From Pseudomonadota bacterium (GTDB lineage: Bacteria > Desulfobacterota > Desulfovibrionia > Desulfovibrionales > Desulfovibrionaceae): a DNA stretch of 10,183 nucleotides. This document shows positions 1-9,173 of the stretch, piece after piece. The position numbers and the translations under genes are program-made. Numbering within the stretch: position 1 is the stretch's first letter; each line of letters starts with the position of its first letter. The DNA is taken from contig JAEXRD010000019.1 in assembly GCA_023438245.1 (NCBI GenBank), forward strand, positions 1-10,183. Reading direction: 5' to 3'. The notes below the pieces were generated by a model that saw only the letters and a program-made list of their open reading frames with translations, made no database searches and had not been told where the DNA came from.

Positions 1-197
1 CGCCCGGCGGTGGTGGGGGGGGGCGGCGCCGCGGCCAGGAGCGAACACATACACGCTTCCCGCGCGGCTGAAAAGTGCCCCGCGAGGCCCCGCGCAGCCG
101 GGCCCCGTGGGCCGCTCGCAAAAAGTCGAATCGCGTTCGCTGGCTGGGAAGGGTTCGCCCCCCGGAGGCGCGCGGCGTTTTTTTCGAATCGGCCCGG
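1..197. other. Intergenic region downstream of the GGDEF-EAL gene
   Basis: I see no supportable gene here. The reading frames that cross it are GC-rich shadows of neighbouring frames with no domain-like composition. Visible structure: a run of nine G (15-23), a short GC hairpin (GGCCC, loop CGT, GGGCC, near 110-122), and seven T (178-184) preceded by a GC-rich stretch that could fold weakly (CGCC at 156-159 with GGCG at 174-177). That last element would work as a terminator only for rightward transcription, and no rightward gene ends here, so I do not call it. On the minus strand a weak promoter-like pair (TTTTCA at 69-74, 17-base spacer, TATGTG at 46-51) could serve a leftward gene outside the window; it matches consensus poorly. 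Confidence 0.5.
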
Positions 198-3100
198 CTA
201 GTGGCCAGCCCCCTGGGGGTCGGCCCGGGGGAAACGCGGCAGGTCGTCGGCGGCGCCTTCCTCGATGAGGCGCACGGCCTCGTCCTCGCTCATGGGCATG
301 GCGAAGAGATAGCCCTGGGCGTAGCGGCAGCCGATGTCCTCGAGGTATTCGAGCTGCTCCATGTTCTCCACGCCCTCGGCCACCACCTTGAGCCCCAGGC
401 CCGCGCCCAGCGTCACCAGGGTTTTCACGATGGCCTCGCCGCCGGAGGCGTCGGTCTCCGAGGAGAGCCCGGCCACGAAGGCCTTGTCGATCTTGAGCGC
501 GTCCACGGTGTAGCGCTGGATGTAGGACAGCGAGGAGTAGCCCGTGCCGAAGTCGTCGATGCACAGCCCCAGGCCCAGCTCGCGGATCTTTGCGGTGATG
601 TCGCGGGCGCTGGCCACGTTGTCCAGCAGCACGCCCTCGGTGATCTCCAGGGCCAGGCCCTCCGGCGCCACGCCGCAGGCGGTCATGCTCTGCTCCAGGT
701 GGCCCAGCAGCATGGGATTGCGGAAGTGCTTGCCGCTGATGTTCACGTTGACCACGAACCCGCCCCGGCCCAGCACTCCCCGGCCCAGGGCCTGCTCGAA
801 GCGCTTGGCCGCGCGGCAGGCCCGGGCGAACACCCAGTAGTCGATGGGGTAGATGAGCCCGGTGTCCTCGGCGAGCGGGATGAACTCCGCGGGCGGCACG
901 TTGTGGCCCTTGGGGTGGCGCCAGCGCACCAGGGCCTCGAACCCGGCCAGCTTGCGGCCCGGAATGCTCACGATGGGCTGGAACACCAGCACCAGTTCGT
1001 CCTGGTCGATGGCGCGCCGAAGCTCCACCTCCATCTCCATGAGCTGGAGGGCCTGCTCGTGCATGCGCTGGTTGAAGACCTTGAAGCGGCTCTTGCCCAG
1101 GGCCTTGGCGTGGTACATGGCGGTGTCGGCGTCGCGCAGCAGGGACTCGGGCCGATCGTAGGGGTCGGTGTGCAGCACGATGCCGATGCTGCAGGAGGTG
1201 AACACCTCGTGGCCGTCCAGGTGCACGGGCCGGGTCAGCTCGTCCAGGATGCGCCGGGCGAACTTGATGGCGTCGCGCGGGGCGGTCAGATCCTCCAGCA
1301 GGATAGCGAACTCGTCGCCGCCGAAGCGGGCCACGGTGTCGGTGGTGCGCGCGCAGCCCACCAGCACGTTGCCCACGCGCATCAAGAGCTGGTCGCCGAT
1401 GTCGTGGCCCAGGGAGTCGTTGATGATCTTGAAGCGGTCCAGGTCCATGTACAGCACGGCGAAGCGGAAGTCCGGCCTGCGCTTGGCCCGCTCCATGGCC
1501 ATGCGCAAATGGTCCTGGAACAGCAGGCGGTTGGGCAGGCTGGTGAGCGGGTCGTGGAAGGCCTGGTGCAGCAGGCGGCGCTCGGCCTCCTTGCGCAGGG
1601 TGATGTCCTCCACGAAGCCCTCGAAATACAGCGTGGCGCCGATGGAATCCACCACCTTGCGGGCGTTCTCGGAGATCCAGATGACCTCGCCGTCGGCCTT
1701 GCGCACCTGCGACTCGAAGCCCTGCACCCGGCCCAGCTCCTCCATGGCGGCCAGGAAGGCCTCCCGGCGGCCCTGGTCCACATGGGGGCTCTGCTCGGAG
1801 AGCGCCAGCATGAGGTCCTCGGGCGTGTCGTGGCCGAAGATCTTGGCCATGGCCGGGTTGGCGGAGATGTAGCGGCCCTCCGGCGAGATCTGGTAGATGC
1901 CCTCCACCGCGTACTCGAAGATGGCGCGGAACTTGGACTCCGCGCGCCTCAGCGCGTCGCCCACCACCTTGCGCTCGGCCACCTCGATCTTGAGCTGGGT
2001 GTTGGCGCGGGAAAGCTCGCGGGTGCGCTCCTCGACCATGCGCTCCAGAAGCGCGCGGGACTGCTCGCGCTCCTCCTCCAGCCTTTTGGCCACGGTGACG
2101 TCGCGCACGATGCACACCCCGGCCTCGCCGCCGGAGAGCGGCACCCGGGCCACCGTCACCTCCACGGGGAACAGGCCGCCGTCCACCCGCCGGGCCATGA
2201 CCTCCTGCCTGCGGGGCGCGGCCAGCGTGCCCTCGTCCTGGCGCACGGCCACGGCCTCGGCCAGCTCGGGGCCGAAGATCCGGCCCACCTCCTGGCCCAG
2301 CAGGCTGCCCTCGGGCAGGCCGAACATGCTGAGCAGCGCGGGGTTGTGGCGCAGGATCAGCCCGCGCGCGTCCACGGCCAGCAGGCCGTCGGCGATGTTG
2401 CCCACGATGGCCGAAAGCGAGCCCAGGGCGTCCTGCAGGCCGGAGGTGGCCTCGCTGACGGAGCGCTCCAGCAGGGCCACGTGGCCGGAAATCTGCCCGG
2501 CCATGCCGCGCATGGAGTCGGCCAGTTCGCCGATCTCGTCGGAGGTTTCCACCTTGAGCTCGGTGGAGAAATCATGGCGGGCCACCTGGCGGGCGTAGTC
2601 GGCCAGCTCGCGCAGGGGGTTGGTGATGCCCCGGATGAACAGCGTGGCCACGGCCAGCGCGGCGAAGAACAGGATGAGCGTGAGCGACTGCTGGCGGATG
2701 AGCGCCTGGCGGATGGTCTTCTTGATGGGCTCGCGGTCCAGGCCCAGGTGCACGTAGCCGCCGCGGCCGCCCAGCACGGGCTGGGCCACGTGCAGCACCT
2801 CCACCCCGCCGGGCAGCTCCAGGGTGCGGATCACCGACTGGGTGCCGATGAACGACGGGGAGCGCGTCTCCTCCACCATCTCCAGCACCTGCCGGGGCAC
2901 CACGGGGGTCATGGTGTGGGCCACCACCTCGCCCACGGGGTCCACCACCACGATGTAGGACAGCCCGCCCATCTCCTGGTGCAGGTCGATGGCCGCCTGG
3001 ATGGCCCCGGCGTTCTGGTTGAGCAGGGTCTCGGTGTTGCCGTCGGCGATGCTGCGGGCCAGGGCGCGCGAGCGGTCCTCGTACTGGCGGGTCATGGCGG

Positions 3101-3206
3101 AGTTGAGCTCCAGGCCGGAGAGCACCGCCGTGGCCAGGCCCACCGCGCCGAAGGCCACCACCATGAACAGGAGCATCTTGCTGAACAGCCTGCGCGTCAG
3201 GGCCAC
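198..3206 (-). CDS. Membrane sensor with Cache-like, HAMP, PAS, PAS, GGDEF and EAL domains (cyclic-di-GMP turnover)
   Basis: A 1002-residue inner-membrane signalling protein with both cyclic-di-GMP synthase and phosphodiesterase modules. Order: TM1 about 10-31; periplasmic domain about 32-171 with a Cache-like core (YIVVVDPVGEVVAHT near 84-98); TM2 about 173-193; HAMP about 191-244; PAS about 265-375; coiled coil about 375-420; PAS with PAC end about 421-540; GGDEF about 545-710; EAL about 718-985. The GGDEF site is intact (GGDEF at 629-633, with the DLDRFKIIND substrate loop), and an inhibitory I-site RxxD (R620, D623) lies five residues before it. EAL catalytic positions also look intact: E757 of EAL, N822, E854 of EITE, D884-D885, K905, E944 of AEGVE and Q964. 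Start: GTG at 3206, preceded by GGAGGGAG at 3214-3221 with a 7-base gap; it overlaps the upstream binding-protein stop by 10 bases. The open frame runs on to 4571, but that part is the shadow of the upstream gene. Which activity dominates cannot be read from sequence. Confidence 0.93.
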   Translation of the reverse strand: MALTRRLFSKMLLFMVVAFGAVGLATAVLSGLELNSAMTRQYEDRSRALARSIADGNTETLLNQNAGAIQAAIDLHQEMGGLSYIVVVDPVGEVVAHTMTPVVPRQVLEMVEETRSPSFIGTQSVIRTLELPGGVEVLHVAQPVLGGRGGYVHLGLDREPIKKTIRQALIRQQSLTLILFFAALAVATLFIRGITNPLRELADYARQVARHDFSTELKVETSDEIGELADSMRGMAGQISGHVALLERSVSEATSGLQDALGSLSAIVGNIADGLLAVDARGLILRHNPALLSMFGLPEGSLLGQEVGRIFGPELAEAVAVRQDEGTLAAPRRQEVMARRVDGGLFPVEVTVARVPLSGGEAGVCIVRDVTVAKRLEEEREQSRALLERMVEERTRELSRANTQLKIEVAERKVVGDALRRAESKFRAIFEYAVEGIYQISPEGRYISANPAMAKIFGHDTPEDLMLALSEQSPHVDQGRREAFLAAMEELGRVQGFESQVRKADGEVIWISENARKVVDSIGATLYFEGFVEDITLRKEAERRLLHQAFHDPLTSLPNRLLFQDHLRMAMERAKRRPDFRFAVLYMDLDRFKIINDSLGHDIGDQLLMRVGNVLVGCARTTDTVARFGGDEFAILLEDLTAPRDAIKFARRILDELTRPVHLDGHEVFTSCSIGIVLHTDPYDRPESLLRDADTAMYHAKALGKSRFKVFNQRMHEQALQLMEMEVELRRAIDQDELVLVFQPIVSIPGRKLAGFEALVRWRHPKGHNVPPAEFIPLAEDTGLIYPIDYWVFARACRAAKRFEQALGRGVLGRGGFVVNVNISGKHFRNPMLLGHLEQSMTACGVAPEGLALEITEGVLLDNVASARDITAKIRELGLGLCIDDFGTGYSSLSYIQRYTVDALKIDKAFVAGLSSETDASGGEAIVKTLVTLGAGLGLKVVAEGVENMEQLEYLEDIGCRYAQGYLFAMPMSEDEAVRLIEEGAADDLPRFPRADPQGAGH

Positions 3207-4546
3207 TGCAGCACTCCCTCCAGCCCGGCCACGCCGTGGAAGCGCCCGGCGCGGTACACCGTCAGGTAGGTCTGGCGCAGGCCCTGGCTGTTGCGCGGGC
3301 TGAAGCCCACCTTCTCGCCGATGCCCAGGTCGAAGCCGTTCATGCCCTCCAGCACCTCGCGCAGGCGCTGGCGCGAGGGCGCGTCGGCCATGCGGCGCAC
3401 GGCCTCGGCCAGCACCTGGCTGGCCAGGTAGCCCTCGAAGCTGACAAACCCGTACTTCTGCGGCAGGTACTCCTCCCTCCGCAGCCCCTTGGGCAGCACT
3501 ATGGGCGCGCGCTCCATGGCCTGGCGGTACTGGCGCACCCCGGGCAGGCTCACGTCCTCGTAGCTGGGCACCACCTGGGAGAACACCAGCCCCTGCACGT
3601 AGTCCCGCCCGGTGATGCGGCTCTGCGCCTGAAGGTATTTCACCAGGTTGTCGGCATCGGCGAAGGAGAGCGCCGCGATGGGCGCGTCCAGCCCGGCGGC
3701 GCGGGCGTCGCGGATGAAGGCGGCGCAGGCCGGGGCCGTGCCAACGGTGATGATGGCGTCGGGCTTGGCGCTGGCGATGATGCCCACCTCGGTGCGGAAG
3801 TCCTGGGCGAAGGTGGCCCCGCGCCGGTAGGCGGCCTCGCCCACCATGACCATGTTGTGGCGGCGCAGGGTGCGGCGCACCCCGTCCCAGCCGTTGCGGC
3901 CGTAAATGTCCGCCTGGTGGAACACGGCGATGCGCCGCCTGCCCGCGGCCAAGAGCGCCTCCACCAGGTTGCGGGTCTCCTCCAGGTAGGAGGCGCGCAG
4001 GCTGAACACGTAGCGCGAATGCGGCGAGTCGCGCAGGATGTTGGCCCCGGTGAGCGGGAAGAGCATGACCATGCCCGTGTTCTCGTAGCGCATCAAAAGC
4101 GGCAGCACGCGGGCCGCCGTGGGCGTGCCCACGTAGCCCAGCAGGGCGAAGACGCGCTCTTCCTCGATGAAGCGGATGGTGTTGGCCACGGCGGGCACGG
4201 GGTCGTAGCTGTCGTCCAGGGGGGAGAGCCGGAGCTTCCAGCCGCCCGCGCCGCCAAGCGCGTTGACCTGCTCGAACCCGGCCATGACGCCCCGGTAGTA
4301 CTCCGCCCCCAGCCCCCGGGCCGAGCCGCTGAAGGCCGCGGACATGCCGAAGACCAGCTCGCCGCCCTCCTGGCTCGCCAGCGCTGGCGGCGAGCCGGGC
4401 GGCTCGGCCCGGGCGGTGCCGGGAAAGCCCCAGGCGCAGGCCAGCAGCAGCGCCACGGCCAGGGCCGAGAGCAGCGCCGGGAGCCGGACCGTGCGGTCCG
4501 TGCAGGCTTTGGGGGTGGGGGCGCCCTTGCGGGCCTCGGCGGTCAC
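3197..4546 (-). CDS. LivK/Peripla_BP_6-type periplasmic substrate-binding protein paired with the c-di-GMP sensor
   Basis: A 449-residue type I periplasmic binding protein of the branched-chain amino acid (LivJ/LivK, Peripla_BP_6) family. The N-terminus is a secretion signal: basic n-region to R21, hydrophobic core about 22-39, then either signal peptidase I cleavage after ARA (47) or lipidation at C37, which sits in a lipobox-like LLAC. The domain spans about 62-435; family signatures are GELVFGMSAAFSGSARGLG (62-80), the segment DDSYDPVPAVANTIRFIEEE (111-130) and ALLGYVGTPTAARVLPLL (134-151). The ligand is unknown; amino acids, amides or aromatic acids are typical of the family. Start: GTG at 4546, with AAGGAG at 4556-4561 nine bases upstream. 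The stop lies inside the next gene's start region. No permease or ATPase gene of an ABC importer is within the window, so a role as extracytoplasmic ligand receptor for the downstream sensor is the natural inference. Confidence 0.9.
   Translation of the reverse strand: MTAEARKGAPTPKACTDRTVRLPALLSALAVALLLACAWGFPGTARAEPPGSPPALASQEGGELVFGMSAAFSGSARGLGAEYYRGVMAGFEQVNALGGAGGWKLRLSPLDDSYDPVPAVANTIRFIEEERVFALLGYVGTPTAARVLPLLMRYENTGMVMLFPLTGANILRDSPHSRYVFSLRASYLEETRNLVEALLAAGRRRIAVFHQADIYGRNGWDGVRRTLRRHNMVMVGEAAYRRGATFAQDFRTEVGIIASAKPDAIITVGTAPACAAFIRDARAAGLDAPIAALSFADADNLVKYLQAQSRITGRDYVQGLVFSQVVPSYEDVSLPGVRQYRQAMERAPIVLPKGLRREEYLPQKYGFVSFEGYLASQVLAEAVRRMADAPSRQRLREVLEGMNGFDLGIGEKVGFSPRNSQGLRQTYLTVYRAGRFHGVAGLEGVLQWP
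3207..3221 (-). promoter_or_regulatory. Ribosome binding site deciding the sensor gene start
   Basis: On the minus strand GGAGGGAG (3214-3221) lies 7 bases before the GTG at 3206, inside the last codons of the binding-protein gene. It selects GTG 3206 over the next in-frame ATG (codon 11, inside TM1). The 10-base overlap with the upstream stop suggests translational coupling and matched output of the two proteins. Confidence 0.65.
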
Positions 4547-4618
4547 GTGGCGTTGCTCCTTGGCTCCGCACGACCTATGCCTGAAACTGGAGAAAAATCA
4601 ACGCCTCCCCCGCCAAGA

Positions 4619-5377
4619 TCAGCTCTCTTCGGGCGCCGCCTTGCCCCGGCCCGCCACCCAGCGCACCTGCCGGGCTATGCCCATGAGCAGGTTGTACTCG
4701 TTGCGGCGCAGGCGGAAGCGCGCAAACAGGCGGCGCACCGGCAGCATCCAGTAGTCGGCGTTCTGCTGGCGCAGGTAGTCGATGTCGGTGAGCGCGGCCT
4801 GGATGTTCTCCATGAGCCGCTCGCGCTCCTCGAAGCCCACGTCGCCCTCGGTGGGCGGCCCCGCCGGGGTGAAGGGCGTGGCCAGCGAGGACTGGTAGCA
4901 CTCGTACATGAGGATGAGCGCGGCCTGCGAGAGGTTGAGCGAGGTGCAGTCCGGGTGGGCCGGAATCATCACCAGCTGGTCGCACAGGCTGGTCTCCTCG
5001 TTGGTCAGGCCGCGGTCCTCCGGCCCGAACACGATGGCCACGCGCCCGCCCTCCCGCAGGCGCGGCAGCACCTCCTCCCCGGCGGCGCGGGCAGGCGTCA
5101 GGATGCCCTTGCGCCAGCCCCCGGTGCGGGCGGTGGTGCCCAGCACCCAGCTTGCGCCCTCCAGGGCCTGGCGCAGGTCCGGCAGGATGCGCGCGCCCTC
5201 GACGATGTGGCGGGCGTGCACGGTGGCCAGGGGCAGGGCGCGGTCGGCCTCGTAGCCCACGGGGTCCACCAGGGTGAGGCTATTCACCCCCATGTTGAGC
5301 ATGGCCCGGGCCACGGAGCCGACGTTCTCCGCATACTTGGGCCGGAACAAAACGATGTCGAGACCGGACAGGGACAT
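4619..5377 (-). CDS. trmJ: TrmH/SpoU-family RNA methyltransferase, TrmJ-like (tRNA Cm32/Um32)
   Basis: A 252-residue SPOUT-class S-adenosylmethionine-dependent RNA 2'-O-ribose methyltransferase, close in length to E. coli TrmJ, which methylates ribose 32 in the tRNA anticodon loop. The three family motifs are in order: motif 1 NVGSVARAMLNMG (18-30, with the conserved N and R), motif 2 VFGPEDRGLTNEE (116-128) and motif 3 IPAHPDCTSLNLSQAA (138-153), which form the trefoil-knot SAM site. The C-terminal extension (about 180-250) is helical and basic, as in TrmJ. Start: ATG 5377, with GGAG five bases upstream; the frame extends 22 codons further but lacks a better ribosome site and family similarity there. 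It lies 72 bases upstream of the binding-protein gene in the same direction with no visible terminator between, so they may be co-transcribed, though the functions are unrelated. Substrate specificity (TrmJ against other TrmH members) is by motif resemblance only. Confidence 0.88.
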   Translation of the reverse strand: MSLSGLDIVLFRPKYAENVGSVARAMLNMGVNSLTLVDPVGYEADRALPLATVHARHIVEGARILPDLRQALEGASWVLGTTARTGGWRKGILTPARAAGEEVLPRLREGGRVAIVFGPEDRGLTNEETSLCDQLVMIPAHPDCTSLNLSQAALILMYECYQSSLATPFTPAGPPTEGDVGFEERERLMENIQAALTDIDYLRQQNADYWMLPVRRLFARFRLRRNEYNLLMGIARQVRWVAGRGKAAPEES

Positions 5378-5419
5378 GGTCGCTCCGCTTGAAGATGTTG
5401 CCGTTCTGGGCCAAGGCCC

Positions 5420-5449
5420 TTGACGCGCCGGGCGACGGCGCACTAGAGT
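5420..5449 (+). promoter_or_regulatory. Candidate sigma-70 promoter for malic enzyme with a dyad in the spacer
   Basis: TTGACG (5420-5425, five of six -35 matches) and TAGAGT (5444-5449, four of six -10 matches) are 18 bases apart. Transcription would start near 5456, giving a leader of about 64 bases. The spacer holds an inverted repeat GCGCCG, 5 bases, CGGCGC (5425-5441). It could be an operator, or chance in GC-rich DNA. No comparably good promoter was found for the divergent trmJ gene. Confidence 0.45.
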
Positions 5450-5519
5450 GAAGTCCCCTCGCCCAGGTGGACGGGGAACCCCGGATCGAACCCTTTAGCC
5501 GACGATCAAGGAGACGCAC

Positions 5520-6836
<1,317 letters not shown>

Positions 6837-6859
6837 GCCAACCCCCGTCTCACATGCAC

Positions 6860-6890
6860 AGGCCCGGGGGCGACCCCGGGCCTTTTTTTT
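6860..6890 (+). terminator. Strong intrinsic terminator after malic enzyme
   Basis: Perfect 9-bp stem GGCCCGGGG (6861-6869) and CCCCGGGCC (6874-6882) with a 4-base GCGA loop, extended by an A:T pair (6860/6883) and followed by an eight-T tract (6883-6890). It ends the malic enzyme transcript. The downstream acetyltransferase starts only 13 bases later, so that gene depends on read-through or on a promoter embedded here. Confidence 0.93.
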
Positions 6891-6903
6891 CGAGGCCGAC
6901 TCC

Positions 6904-7383
6904 ATGCGCCACGACATACTGCCCGCCGAGCTGGCCGACGCCAGCGAGATCCTGGAGCTCCAGCGCCGGGCCTACCAGTCCGAGGCCCGGCTCTACAACG
7001 ACTGGTCCCTGCCGCCGCTGACGCAGACGCTGGGGGAGCTGGAGCGGGAATTCGAGACGCTGCGCATCCTCAAGGCCGTGCGGCGGGAGCGCCCGGACCG
7101 CATCGTGGGGTCGGTGCGCGCGGGCCTGGACGGGAACATCTGCCGCGTGGGCAGGCTCATCGTGCACCCGGACCACCAGCGCCAGGGACTGGGCACGGCG
7201 CTGCTGCTGGCGGCGGAGGCGCTGTTCCCGCAGGCCGCGCGCTTCTCCCTGTTCACGGGGGCGCGCAGCGAGGGCAACCTGCGGCTCTACGCCCGCCTGG
7301 GCTACCGGGAAACGGAGCGCCGGGCCGTCCGCCCGGCCCTGACCCTGGTGTTCCTGGAGAAAAGCGGCCCGGACCCGGCCTAG
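6904..7383 (+). CDS. GNAT-family N-acetyltransferase
   Basis: A 159-residue single-domain acetyl-CoA-dependent acetyltransferase of the GNAT superfamily; the acceptor is unknown. The acetyl-CoA-binding motif A is clear: VGRLIVHPDHQRQGLGTALL (82-101), with pyrophosphate loop QRQGLG at 92-97, followed by the helix LLAAEALF. Motif B is NLRLYARLGYRETERR (125-140). The strand before motif A (IVGSVRAGLDGNICRV) and the N-terminal helix ASEILELQRRAY fit the fold. Start: ATG 6904 with a modest GAGG (6892-6895) 8 bases upstream, directly after the malic enzyme terminator T-tract. No separate promoter is visible, so expression may be low or by read-through. Its stop (7381-7383) overlaps the convergent receptor gene's stop. 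Confidence 0.88.
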   Translation: MRHDILPAELADASEILELQRRAYQSEARLYNDWSLPPLTQTLGELEREFETLRILKAVRRERPDRIVGSVRAGLDGNICRVGRLIVHPDHQRQGLGTALLLAAEALFPQAARFSLFTGARSEGNLRLYARLGYRETERRAVRPALTLVFLEKSGPDPA

Positions 7384-9173
7384 GCCGCGCGCAGCCCGGC
7401 GGTCGGCTCCGCGCCAGCGCCGTCGGCCTCGCCCCGGATGTCCTCCACGATGCGCGCCAGGCTGGCCGACTGGGCCGCCAGCTCCTGCACGGCCTGGGCC
7501 GACTGGGCCATGACCTCGTCGGTGCGCTGGCTTACCCGGCGCATATCCTCCACCAGCCCGGCGGCCCTGCGCCCGGTTCCGGCCTGCTCCGCCGCGGCCC
7601 CGGCGATGGAGTGCACCTCCTCGGCGGTCTGCGAGGCCAGGGCCAGAATCTCGCGCAGGGCCTCCTCCGAGGCCCCGGCCTGGCGCGTCACTGCGTCCAC
7701 GGCCCGCCCGGCCTCATCCACCTCGGTCAGGCTGCGCCCGGTCTCGGCCTGGATGCCGCGCACGGCCTCGGCCACCTGGCTGGTGGCGGAGATGGTCTTC
7801 TCGGCCAGCTTGCGCACCTCGTCGGCCACAACGGCGAACCCGCGCCCGGCGTCGCCCGCCCGTGCCGCCTCGATGGCGGCGTTGAGGGCCAGAAGATTGG
7901 TCTGGTCGGCGATGTCGTCGATGACCCCGATGATGCGCCCGATGTCGCCCGCGCGGGTGTTCAGCGCGGCCATGCTCTCGCGCAGGCTCTGGGCGCGCTC
8001 CTGCACGGCCTGGATGTCGCGGGCCACCAGCACAACGGCCTGGGTGCCGTCCTCGGCCTTGGCCTGGGCCGCCCCGGCGGTCTGCGAGGCGCGTTCCGCG
8101 CCCTGGCCCGAGCCCTCCACCGAGGAGGCCAGCAGCGTCATGGCCCCGGTGGCCTCCGTGGCCGCGCCGGACTGCTCGCGGGCGCCCTCGGCGGCCTGGG
8201 CCACCTGGGCGGCCAGCTGGCGCACGGCCACGCCCAGGCGCTCCACCACCTCCTCCATGCGCCGGGCCGCGGCGCGCATGCCCTCCCGGCGCGAGGCCTC
8301 GGCCCGGATTCCGGCCTCGCGGGCCTCCTCCACGGCCAGGCGCGCGCGCTCGGCCTCGTGGGCGGCCTCGTGCCCGCGCTCGTCGGCCAGGGCGATCTCC
8401 TTTTGCAGCTCGGCCACCATGACGCGCAGGGCCTGGGCCACCTGGCCGATCTCGTCGCGGCGGCGCACGTCCAGCTCGGCGGTGTAGTCGCCCTCGGCCA
8501 CGCGCCCGGCGAAGGCCAGCGTTTTCTTCAGCGGGCGGTTGATGTTGCGCGCCACCACCAGCGTCAGCCCGGCGGAGAGCAGCACGGCCAGCGCGGCCAG
8601 GGCCAGCAGCAGCCCGCGCTCCTTCCTGGCCCGGGGCAGGGCCTGGGCGGCGAAGCTCAGGGCGGCCTCGCGCTCCTGGCCATGCAGGGCCTCCTCCACC
8701 CCGGCCAGGGCCTGCCGGGCCTCGCGCATGGACAGGGCCAGCGCGCCGGGGCGCATGTCGTTCTCCAGGAACTCCAGCACCTTCCTGTGCTTCGTGTTCC
8801 AGGCCTCCCAGGCCTCCCGGTAGGCCTTCCAGCCCTCGCTCCCGGCGGTGCCGGGCAGGACCTCGTAGGCTTTCATGGCTTCCTCCGCCTGGGCTTTGTA
8901 GGTGGCCAGGTCGGCCTTCTGGCGCTCGCGCTCGGCGGGGTTCTCCTGGAACTCCTCGATGAGCAGGCTGCGCTCGGCCCTCTGGATGGCGGTTTGCGCG
9001 TTGCGCAGCACGGCCAGGGCCTCCAGGGCCGGGGCACGCCGCCCGGCGATGTGCTCCAGGGCGCCCTCCACGCGCAGCGAGGCGATGTAGCCTCCCGCGG
9101 CCACGGCCAGGGTGACGAGGGTGCTGACGGCAAGGGCCAGGGCCAGCTTGGCCCAGACGGGAATGTTGCGCAC
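7380..9173 (-). CDS. Methyl-accepting chemotaxis protein with four-helix-type periplasmic sensor
   Basis: A 597-residue transmembrane chemoreceptor feeding CheA/CheW. TM1 about 8-30; periplasmic region about 31-184, almost entirely helical, charged and without a Cache signature, consistent with a four-helix-bundle sensor (4HB_MCP type); TM2 about 187-208; HAMP about 207-258 (INRPLKKTLAFAGRVAEGDY, then RRDEIGQVAQAL); a long coiled coil about 259-340; signalling hairpin about 340-580. The hairpin tip is canonical: DIADQTNLLALNAAIEAARA (420-439), then GRGFAVVADEVRKLAEKT (443-460). The tail ends in GLRAA, with no CheR/CheB-tethering pentapeptide (NWETF-like). Start: GTG 9173, because AAGGAG lies 6 bases upstream and the protein begins directly with a short polar segment and TM1; extending 66 codons to 9371 adds low-complexity residues and would overlap regulatory repeats. 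Ligand unknown. Confidence 0.93.
   Translation of the reverse strand: MRNIPVWAKLALALAVSTLVTLAVAAGGYIASLRVEGALEHIAGRRAPALEALAVLRNAQTAIQRAERSLLIEEFQENPAERERQKADLATYKAQAEEAMKAYEVLPGTAGSEGWKAYREAWEAWNTKHRKVLEFLENDMRPGALALSMREARQALAGVEEALHGQEREAALSFAAQALPRARKERGLLLALAALAVLLSAGLTLVVARNINRPLKKTLAFAGRVAEGDYTAELDVRRRDEIGQVAQALRVMVAELQKEIALADERGHEAAHEAERARLAVEEAREAGIRAEASRREGMRAAARRMEEVVERLGVAVRQLAAQVAQAAEGAREQSGAATEATGAMTLLASSVEGSGQGAERASQTAGAAQAKAEDGTQAVVLVARDIQAVQERAQSLRESMAALNTRAGDIGRIIGVIDDIADQTNLLALNAAIEAARAGDAGRGFAVVADEVRKLAEKTISATSQVAEAVRGIQAETGRSLTEVDEAGRAVDAVTRQAGASEEALREILALASQTAEEVHSIAGAAAEQAGTGRRAAGLVEDMRRVSQRTDEVMAQSAQAVQELAAQSASLARIVEDIRGEADGAGAEPTAGLRAA

Noticed and set aside
1..197. 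tRNA or other structured RNA gene
   Set aside because: I found no cloverleaf with a T-loop GTTCRA-like arm and matching acceptor stem on either strand; only short GC hairpins are visible.
75..3269. Very long plus-strand open frame (1064 codons) opposite the sensor gene
   Set aside because: Rich in His, Gly, Leu and Val with no domain pattern; it is the antisense shadow of a GC-rich coding frame. The minus strand has unmistakable PAS/GGDEF/EAL motifs.
3207..4571. Upstream extension of the sensor frame, giving an apparent 1457-residue fusion
   Set aside because: The extension is an Arg/Gly/Ala-rich shadow of the binding-protein gene, which occupies the other frame and has its own signal peptide, ribosome site and stop.
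3236..5392. Long plus-strand frame (718 codons) opposite the binding-protein and methyltransferase genes
   Set aside because: Same low-complexity antisense composition; it spans two real minus-strand genes and their gap.
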